64,000 nucleotides of DNA from Xanthoparmelia taractica (lineage: Eukaryota > Ascomycota > Lecanoromycetes > Lecanorales > Parmeliaceae), in the NCBI GenBank assembly GCA_033085395.1, contig JANQBS010000046.1:162954-226953 (forward strand). Direction: 5' to 3'. Shown here in pieces: positions 57,011-64,000 of this stretch. Below the pieces are notes generated by a model. It was given only the letters and a program-made list of their open reading frames with translations, was not told where the DNA came from and ran no database searches. Position numbers and translations under genes: made by a program. Numbering within the stretch: position 1 is the stretch's first letter; each line of letters opens with the position of its first letter.

Positions 57011-58455
57011 AGCCACGAAACCGCAAGCAGCTAGTCTGCGTCGGCTGCTGGTGGCCCTTGATGCCTGAGTGGGTTCTCCAATGGTTGGAGCAGGACCGGA
57101 AGGCACAAGCACCGCCAGTGGGGACTGCCCCGTCGAAAGTCAGTCGGCAGTAGGAAACGTGCAACAGGCAAGATTTCGAGCAAGAGTCTCCCCCTTATTA
57201 GCGCTATCGTCCTGAAGCAAGGTAGGTGTTAAGGGACCAATTGAGCCTCGGCTGTTGTCTTGGATGTGGCTTCCACCGCTTCCGACATGTGCGGAAAGCA
57301 GTGAGAGAGAAGGGGAGCTGACGGAGAGAGAATTGATGAGAAAGGGCATTTTGGGTGTGTCTTGTGTGATGGTGTTGATTATAAAGCTACTTAGGCGGCG
57401 GGCAAAGAATGAGCGGGATGACGATTCTTCCCTTAGCTTCCGCCCGCAAAACAAGGATATATACCTTAGGGGAAGGGACGGTATTATATTAATATATTGT
57501 CCGATAGTGGTATCATTCTTTGAACTATATACTCGTACACTATCCCATCTCTTTTTTTCTTTACACGGCGTTAGGTGCGTTGATGAGACTTGAGGTGTAT
57601 CATGCTTGGAGGAATGATTTAGTTGTCGTCTACTCTGCTCCGGGCAGGCATATCCTTACACTAGAAGCTGACGTCACCGAGGCGGCTAATAGATGCAGTC
57701 ACCCATAGAGTCAGAGTCATGCAGGTGATGTGTACTCGTACAAGTACAGTGGTTTGATCGCTCACCTGTACTGAGTCTTTGGGATTGGACAAATGCCTTG
57801 AACGAAGAGAAGTAAAAACGATCCCTCCTCTGTCTGCCATGTCCTCCCCCGAACCTACTCGCCAATGGCAGCAAGACACGCGGGGTTGATATGTATCAAA
57901 AGCACAACTTTCGGAATGCACATAGCTGAAATCGGGCCATTGTCGGTCAAGCCATGTGGCATTGCTTCGTAATCTGCTTTCTTCGAGAATGAAACCTCTC
58001 TCCTCTCCGAAACCATCACTCACTTTCCTTTCATCTTTCTTCAGGCCTTGAGTTGGAGAACTGCTTGTGCTCTTTGCACATGTCCTTTGCTCTCGTCGTG
58101 TTGAAGACTCGTGGGATAACATCATCTCGTCTTACATCGTTCAAAGTCCTAGTTTCCGGCTCAACCATCAAAATCCCTCACCGGTACCAAAGCTTCCACT
58201 GCCGGCAATCTCGAACCTATCCACCTGATCAGCAACCATCTTTAAGGCAAGTATACTGCTTGCTTCTTATTTCTCCAGGCTCAGATCCATCCGTCCTCTC
58301 ACCAGTTTGCTAACAGAGCAATCCTTCGTTGAGGCTTTGACCTTGCACCCTCCTATAAGGGTAATTAGATCTAGCCTCTGTATCTCTTACCATGTAGCAT
58401 CTATAACATCAATGCTTACACGTTCTTCAGATTCACGATCCCAAGCACAGTGACC
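57011..58455. other. Intergenic region upstream of GCS1
   Basis: The left end is promoter and leader of the ligase gene. An ATG-started open frame at 57661-58125 on the minus strand (154 codons) has no family resemblance and an unconvincing composition. It is kept only as a weak possibility and not annotated as a gene. Confidence 0.5.
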
Positions 58456-58767
58456 ATGCCGTCGTTGCCAAAGAGCCTCGAGGTCACTGTCACCAAAGAT
58501 CAACCAGAAAGTTCAAACAAGGCGTCGGAACCTTCCAAATCCACAACCACTACGGACAACAAGTCCGAGAAGCCGGACCAAAACAAGAACATGCTCCACC
58601 CTCCTCGTACCCCTCCCTATCGGACCGGCGCCAAGAAGGAGCCAGGAACCGAGGATGAGGCCTGCGAGGATGCCATTGCTAGTGGTGATACAACGCCTAG
58701 CTGGGAAGGGGTTTGGCGCAAAGACCGCCGTGATACCCAGCATCAGGGACCTGGCGGAGCTTCCTAG
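58456..58767 (+). CDS. Possible small hypothetical protein
   Basis: An ATG-started frame of 103 residues, opening MPSLPKSLEVTVTKD and continuing Ser/Thr/Lys-rich, hydrophilic and probably disordered. There is no membrane segment, signal peptide or known motif. A second frame over 58655-58870, with IRDLAELPSGNKAG and VGVNKYYDSVEVLGK, also looks protein-like. An intron joining the two frames is possible, but no convincing donor-acceptor pair was found. It may be a real short gene or chance. Confidence 0.3.
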   Translation: MPSLPKSLEVTVTKDQPESSNKASEPSKSTTTTDNKSEKPDQNKNMLHPPRTPPYRTGAKKEPGTEDEACEDAIASGDTTPSWEGVWRKDRRDTQHQGPGGAS

Positions 58768-59122
58768 TGGCAACAAAGCTGGAACGTTGCCAAAAGTATT
58801 GCGTGTGGGCGTGAACAAGTATTACGACTCTGTGGAGGTGTTGGGCAAGGTACGTTGTTGCTTGAGGTAACACAAGATAGTACGTTTTCTTTCCGATGAC
58901 CCTGACAGTGCTGACAGTGCGGAATCTAGAGAAGCCCCTATCCAATTTCATGTCCACGCTTTACCTGTCCACCTCTAATGCTTCAGCATTGTGCTTACCT
59001 AAATGAAATGTATGCATGCTTGATGTAAGGGCTACTGCTCTAATGAAACAAGAACAATGCACGTCAACCCTTGCCCGATCCCCTCTCCATGCTCACTCCA
59101 AAACCCCTCTCCTTACACTCCC
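58768..59122. other. Short spacer
   Basis: 355 bp between two gene ends; nothing recognised. Confidence 0.5.
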
Positions 59123-59638
59123 TCAATGTGGTAAAGTCAGCCGCTCCGGCGCCATCGCATACATCATTTCCCCCTCCATATACGCATGCCCCTGCCCGCT
59201 AAAATCCGGCATCTCCGCCACATTGAACCCCCCAACATTGAACCTCGAATCCCTCGCGCACAACTCCACAATGTCCTCAAAAACCCGCACGCACTCCTCC
59301 AAAAGCGGTACCGGTACCCGATCCGGTAAACTGTAACCCAGGGCGCAGCCGGGTAGTTCGGTCCAGATCCATTTGTCGCGCACCAGGCGCTCGTGAGGAC
59401 GCGCGGTGAGGCGTTGGCAGAGGATGGGGATTGCGGTTTCGCAGTTTGAAGGGTTGAGACCGAGCATGGGCGGGTCGGTGATTTTTAGGCATTCGGTTGC
59501 TGCGTGGTTGTAGAGGGGGGGAAGGGCGAGGTTGTGGGTTGGGAGGGAGATGAGGTTGAGGGCGGGGGTGTTGATGGCGAGGGATGAGACGGGGAGGAGG
59601 TGGAGGGCGAAAGGTAAGAGGATGGTGCGTAGATGCAT
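59123..59638 (-). CDS. Small secreted cysteine-patterned protein
   Basis: One frame of 171 residues with a clear N-terminal signal peptide (MHLRTILLPFALHLLPVSSLA). There are six cysteines at about 50, 66, 74, 98, 116 and 127, an even number suitable for disulfide bonds in an extracellular protein. The pattern is ECLKI ... SNC..AI..LC ... ELPGCALGYSLP ... EEC ... ELCARD ... VGGFNV. It is not a family I can name. The spacing of C...NC..A...GC...EC...GGF resembles the protein at 40814-41746. The DNA is GC-richer than its surroundings in the 3' half of the frame. Secretion is inferred; effector or surface roles are not shown. Confidence 0.65.
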   Translation of the reverse strand: MHLRTILLPFALHLLPVSSLAINTPALNLISLPTHNLALPPLYNHAATECLKITDPPMLGLNPSNCETAIPILCQRLTARPHERLVRDKWIWTELPGCALGYSLPDRVPVPLLEECVRVFEDIVELCARDSRFNVGGFNVAEMPDFSGQGHAYMEGEMMYAMAPERLTLPH

Positions 59639-60393
59639 GGTTGATTTGGATGGAAAGTTTCAACAATTCAGCGTTGCGCGTTGTCCAGGCTTTATGGATT
59701 GTGCGGATTCAGAAAGGAGACGGAGTCAAGGGCGCGAGGTATGAGGTATGCTCAGCGCGTGGAATCGCAACTCGGCCGGCAATGTCGTGTATACGGAAGT
59801 ACGTAGTCTACATTATTACTGATCACCCGGCCAGTTCTTTTTTGCCGCCCGTAGAGGTCGCGCATATATGTCGTCAATATTTTTCGTATCCACCCCAATC
59901 AACGCGTGATACCCTACGTCAAGCATTCGCAGAGCGACCAAGGCAGCTATGACATAACTGTTGCTGCTCCCGCGACAGCTAAGTGGAGGGGGACAGGGAA
60001 CGGGGTGGGGTGGGGGTGGACATGGATATGTAAGTCTGTGAGGGGACCTAGGAAGGATGATCCAACTGGAATGTGCTCTCAGTGTACCGTCTGCCTACGT
60101 ATGGTGAATGTGGAATATACGTTGAGAGACTTGGTGGTCGTGTGAATTTGCAAGTGTGAGTATGGCGGCTGCCCGGTACCGTGTGCGAGAGGTGGGGAAA
60201 GAGTGGCTGAGAAGGGAGTCGGGTGGATTAGAAAGAAAGAAAGAAAGCGTTCTTGTGAAGAAAGGGAGAATCCATAAACGGAACGGTCGTTAAAAGGAGC
60301 TTAGAGAATCAAACCCATATCTCTTTTGCCCGCACACACTCTCCTCTCTAAAGCGGCAGCCGCAACATCGATCAAACGATTCCCCCGTTCCAA
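59639..60393. other. Intergenic region
   Basis: About 750 bp between the start of the secreted protein and the stop of the next minus-strand gene. A short AAAG run lies at 60232-60247. No gene is seen. Confidence 0.5.
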
Positions 60394-61347
60394 TCAATCC
60401 CCAGCCCTCACCCTCCAATCGCTATCAGCCATCCGCTTCCTTTTCTCGCACAACTCCACTCTCCTGACCTCCCTCGTGCGCTCCCTGTGCCAATGCACGC
60501 TCACATTCCGCCTACCGCCCCGAAGCTTCGAAGAGAAAGACGCAGCATCACCCACTTCATGATGGGCATGCACGGGCCGGTTTCGAGGAACGGGAATTGG
60601 AACTTCTTCGGTGGGACACGGAAGCCTGGTCCCGCCTCCGTCGGTATCCTCGGTGTCGCTGTCAGAACTTTGCGTCGTGGGTGATGACGGTCTAGCAGGA
60701 TGTTCTAATTCCTCATCGGTTTGGGCGCGCACTGGGTGGGCGGTGGTGGATGTAAGGTTGAGTTTTGGTTTTCGTGGTGTGGAGCTGGCGGTGATTATGA
60801 GGACTAGAGTTATGAGGCAGATGGACAACAAGGTTATCAGTTGTGATCTGGAGCAGCAAAATGACGGTTCCGTGCTGCTGGCAGGCTGATAGATTTCTAG
60901 CGCGTGAGTTGTTGTTGTTGTTGTTGTTGTTGTTGGGCGTGGACGACTCGAGTAGCTCGGAGTCGATATGTCATCTACGGTGGGGAGTCTCGCAAGTGAT
61001 GCGGGCGTGCTCAGCACGCCGATCTCTGGTCCTTGTAAGTCGTTATTTGTTCGCTTGCCGCCATCAACCAAAGGCGTGGAAAATGGAGAGATGGTGAGCT
61101 TCTTTGTTTGCGCCCACCAGACCTGCAGCCAGTCGACTCCTAGCTTGAAAGCGAAGATGAGCGTACGGGCTGTGTGCACAATAGTGCGTGCTCGGCCGTG
61201 GTACAGCAAGGCAAGGCTATGTGCCTCTCGTTGGATGATTCCCAGGTTCTGGGTGGTCTCATTGTGGGGAAGGTATCGGGCGATGATCTGAAATGTCGAG
61301 ACAGCAGAAACGCGGGAGGGAGTGGAGTTACTTGATGGTGTCGGCAT
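60394..61347 (-). CDS. Hypothetical single-pass membrane protein with poly-Thr run
   Basis: Not recognised; 317 residues in one frame from ATG 61347. An N-terminal helical region (IIARYLPHNETTQNLGIIQR, then LALLYHGRARTIVHTARTLI) precedes a low-complexity part with nine consecutive Thr at about 139-147. These are encoded by a TTG trinucleotide run on the plus strand near 60910-60936. One strong membrane helix lies at about 169-188 (QLITLLSICLITLVLIITAS). The rest is Ser/Thr/Asp-rich and then basic, ending RVRAGD. Codon third positions are C-rich. The gene may be longer if it is spliced. Confidence 0.5.
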   Translation of the reverse strand: MPTPSSNSTPSRVSAVSTFQIIARYLPHNETTQNLGIIQREAHSLALLYHGRARTIVHTARTLIFAFKLGVDWLQVWWAQTKKLTISPFSTPLVDGGKRTNNDLQGPEIGVLSTPASLARLPTVDDISTPSYSSRPRPTTTTTTTTTHALEIYQPASSTEPSFCCSRSQLITLLSICLITLVLIITASSTPRKPKLNLTSTTAHPVRAQTDEELEHPARPSSPTTQSSDSDTEDTDGGGTRLPCPTEEVPIPVPRNRPVHAHHEVGDAASFSSKLRGGRRNVSVHWHRERTREVRRVELCEKRKRMADSDWRVRAGD

Positions 61348-61837
61348 AGTCACCGCGTAGTGTTGGATAGGTGAATTAAGGGTGGAGACGAAATGGTGGA
61401 TCCTTTACCATGGCCTGGCTGTACCGGGGATTGTGTCCAATTCAAAGGAAAACAGATGTCAAGTGTTGAGGTCTATGTGGCATCGCGTGTTCGCCAACAC
61501 ATGCGAGACCTGAGAGAACACTCTTCTACCTCCATGGAGCTACACCCAGCACGAAACATAGGAACACACCATCCTCGCGTTGAAAGGGAGAATACTGGCA
61601 CAAAGCCATTGCAGCAAGAGTGATCTTATGAAACGGTCGTTCATGTACAAGACTTATGTCTGCCAGAGCAGTCCGTGATATAGGGGCTTCCTCATTGTAG
61701 AAGCCTGTTGCATGGCCATGTTGTAATCCATAGCTGATGACTAAGTAATGCACGAAAGGAATCATGGGCAGTGCGCAGTAAACACTGACCTTCACTAAGA
61801 CAATTCAAAAAGACACCAGAGTAGGTACAACCCTGAG
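61348..61837. other. Intergenic region
   Basis: About 490 bp with only short unsupported frames. Confidence 0.45.
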
Positions 61838-62450
61838 GTGTCAATCTTCACGGAGTATGCACTTTCCCTACGCCATTCATGGCTTAGCAGCTACTGCATT
61901 GCCGGTGGTGCCTGCTGTCCGGACAATACCTGCTGTTATATTGGCACGCAATGTGCCGCCAGTACGACGACTAGTGGTATGGATTGTGAGAGGTCGAGTC
62001 AGTCAAGAAATGGTCGTCATGCGAACTTATAATTCCCATCTCCTTTGAGGTTGTCCCACCGCTGCTGGTATACATGCTATTTTGATCGTTCCCAGTCAAA
62101 TGACAATGGCAGCCGTAGCGGCAGGAGCAGTGACTGCATCACGTTAAGCAATTCATGCGAGAATTACCAAGGGTTGAGCTGGTCCTGCGAATTCGGGCAG
62201 TTCTGCGGTTCCAATGTCACGGCGTTGCGAGTGAATGCGCCGGGTCTGGTTCAGATTTGAGTGCAGGATCGTCAGCTGCGATAGCCGTCGAAATTTCTGG
62301 CGCTGCGTCGACCCCAGAGAGTGCTGGATCGAGCAGCTCAAACGCTGCCTCCACTGGCTCCAGTTCAGAGACGACGTAGTCGGCCACTTCGCAGTCCAGC
62401 TCTGCTGCCGCTAAACTCGCAACCTCCATAACTTCCGTTAATATTACTAG
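61838..62450 (+). pseudogene. Probable decayed cysteine-rich, Ser-rich-tailed secreted protein gene
   Basis: Several pieces in different plus-strand frames look like parts of one fungal surface or secreted protein. A hydrophobic start (MHFPYAIHGLAATALPVVPA, from 61858) overlaps in another frame a cysteine cluster, CIAGGACCPDNTCCYIGTQC (about 61891-61950). A second cysteine-bearing piece, NSCENYQGLSWSCEFGQFCG, follows at about 62150-62211. Then comes a Ser/Ala-rich piece, SAGSSAAIAVEISGAAS (62262 onward), ending at a stop near 62379. Stops and frame changes separate the pieces. Unseen introns could explain some breaks, but at least the first frame change lacks splice signals. No repair is offered. 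Confidence 0.4.
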
Positions 62451-64000
62451 GTATATGATATTGCCGGCGATCGTTGGTGGTCGTATTTGACAGGAAACTT
62501 TATATAGTTACAACATGACACTTGGACACTGTGTTCCCAAATTGAATGGACGAGGGATACTGCACTCTAGTCACTATGATTGCAACGTCAGCTTTTCACT
62601 AGTCCAGAATGCTCAAATCACGGCTTCGCGTACTGGCCTCAGAAGGCAGCGGTATTGATTCGCACTATTGCTACCATGCTTGCGCCGTGGGAGTCAAGTG
62701 CACCTCTGCTGAGAAAGTTGGCCTTTTATCATGCCATATCCGCCGCATTCGACGTTTCTCGGAAAATCTTGCTTCGCCAGCTACACACCCTCGATTATGG
62801 CATCCTTATCCTCTACCAAATAGACGGCTCGAAGCACGTGTTTCAAGCGCCAACCACCACCGGCATCATGAACAGAGGGTCTGACGGGACAGTGCGTCCT
62901 TTTGAGTAATCAATGATCGATTTTTGAAATGTAGCGAAGCTTTATGCGATACAAGAATGTCCCAAATCTGAATCAACTTTGCTGACATCTTCTTTCGGAT
63001 TGGGCGATTAGTGTGCGTGGTTGAGGCTTCGAGCGTAAAATCGGAACTTTCTCCGAATCATCCTTAAGTTCGAGGAAGGGCACTTGGGTTTCCCCAAAGT
63101 GAATTATGCAACCTAAGTGGCACCCGTCGGAGTTGGGAGTCACTGTTGGATCTCTAGGTATGCGGCATCGGGCTGCTGAAGTTCTCAGGGCATATATGAA
63201 GGTCGGAAAAGCCAACGTTAGACTTGACAGCTTGACAGCCCCACCATCACCTAATGTCTGTCAATGAATTTCGACCTACAAGACTCTGGTGAAGCATACT
63301 TGTGACACCAATATACGAGCCGGTCTATTTACGAATATTCACGCAGCTTGCTGTCTCCAACGTCCACCATCTTAATTTACCCTGGATCTGTCGCAGCTGT
63401 TCTTGAAAATGTGATCCTGACGTACCGTAGAAAAACCGTTGTCTGCTAAGAGTAGCCTATGGCGTAGTAAATTCACGCTGTGTATGGGTGATTTACTGGG
63501 TTCTGGCCGGTCGATGTGAACTCAGAAAATGGAAGACGAGCAGTTGAAAAGCTCCAGCCGTGTTTCACGACTCTGTTTTTGATCCCAATGGAATTGTGTC
63601 AAGGTGCCCAGGCATCGCGGCACCGGCAAGAGCAAAGACCAATTCCTTCTTTTCAGCCAGCATCTACCAATATTTGGCGTTTAAAGAAATCTCCATAAAA
63701 AGTTCCGGATGCGCTTGAACACGGGTTGCTGAAACGCAAGCCGAGCTGGAACTCTGGTGCTTAGAAGCGATAGGCGCCACGAGTGATAGTTCGTCAACAA
63801 GGACGCCCCCCGGTCGGCGTGCAACAGACACGGTAGGGGAAAAGAAAAATAATATAACGCTTCGAGTCCATCATCTGTGACGGCACGAGCATGGGCTTTG
63901 ATACTGCGTTTCAGCGGGTACGTTACTCGTATCTACCCGGATATGCAATCTACCTGGATATGCAATCTTAGGGCTAGGGCTAACTACGAAATTTTTATAA
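62451..64000. other. Gene-poor right end
   Basis: Short frames only, on both strands, none supported. A 17-bp tandem duplication lies near 63934-63968. A gene could begin beyond the window edge. Confidence 0.5.
63934..63968. repeat. 17-bp tandem duplication
   Basis: Two adjacent copies of CTACCCGGATATGCAAT, the second with a C-to-T change. Confidence 0.8.

Noticed and set aside
63968..63984. TTAGGGCTAGGGC near the window end
   Set aside because: Two irregular units do not make a telomeric tract, and the window edge is arbitrary.

Overview
The window looks like nuclear DNA of a filamentous ascomycete (Pezizomycotina). Genes are split by short spliceosomal introns, mostly 45-80 nt, with CTRAC-type branch sites. 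The gene set is typical of that subphylum: an NsdD-type GATA factor, a C2-domain phosphatidylserine decarboxylase, a YAT-family permease, a paxillin-like LIM protein and a fungal luciferase-domain membrane protein. The class cannot be fixed from sequence alone. No rRNA, tRNA, CRISPR, transposon ORF or prokaryote-type operon was seen.

Layout. 1-3571: no gene recognised; alternating purine-rich and pyrimidine-rich blocks. 3572-5256 (-): NsdD-like GATA regulator, followed by about 8 kb without a recognisable gene (5257-13277) that contains an array of degenerate ~30-bp repeats at 10281-11403. 13278-30211 is gene-dense: DSN1/Mis13 kinetochore subunit (-), C2-type phosphatidylserine decarboxylase (-), epsilon-COP (+), amino-acid permease (+), ribosomal protein L5 (+), and a large leucine-rich-repeat protein (+). 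31201-43819 holds mainly minus-strand genes: LIM protein, zinc-ribbon/OB-fold-like protein, inositol-3-phosphate synthase, a plus-strand cysteine-patterned protein, and a luciferase-domain protein. 45465-48728 (+) holds two single-pass membrane proteins that share an Ile/Asn-rich motif. 50150-52968 (+) is a ThrE/Prm10-type transporter and 54818-57010 (-) the glutamate-cysteine ligase; an extreme pyrimidine-to-purine switch lies between them. 58456-64000 is accessory-like: small secreted or membrane proteins and one probably decayed cysteine-rich gene.

Most genes are housekeeping: kinetochore, phospholipid and inositol synthesis, COPI traffic, ribosome, glutathione. They are unrelated neighbours, not a pathway cluster. 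Two enzymes related to phospholipid supply, the PS decarboxylase and Ino1, lie about 18 kb apart, but nothing suggests co-regulation. Exon-intron structures were worked out by hand from reading frame, splice signals and family resemblance. Every spliced model given as exact keeps frame across all junctions; unresolved parts are stated. The most unusual observations are the repeat array in the gene-poor stretch, two GC-AG introns in essential metabolic genes, a 38-nt intron, and the tandem membrane proteins with possible amyloid-like Ile/Asn tracts.
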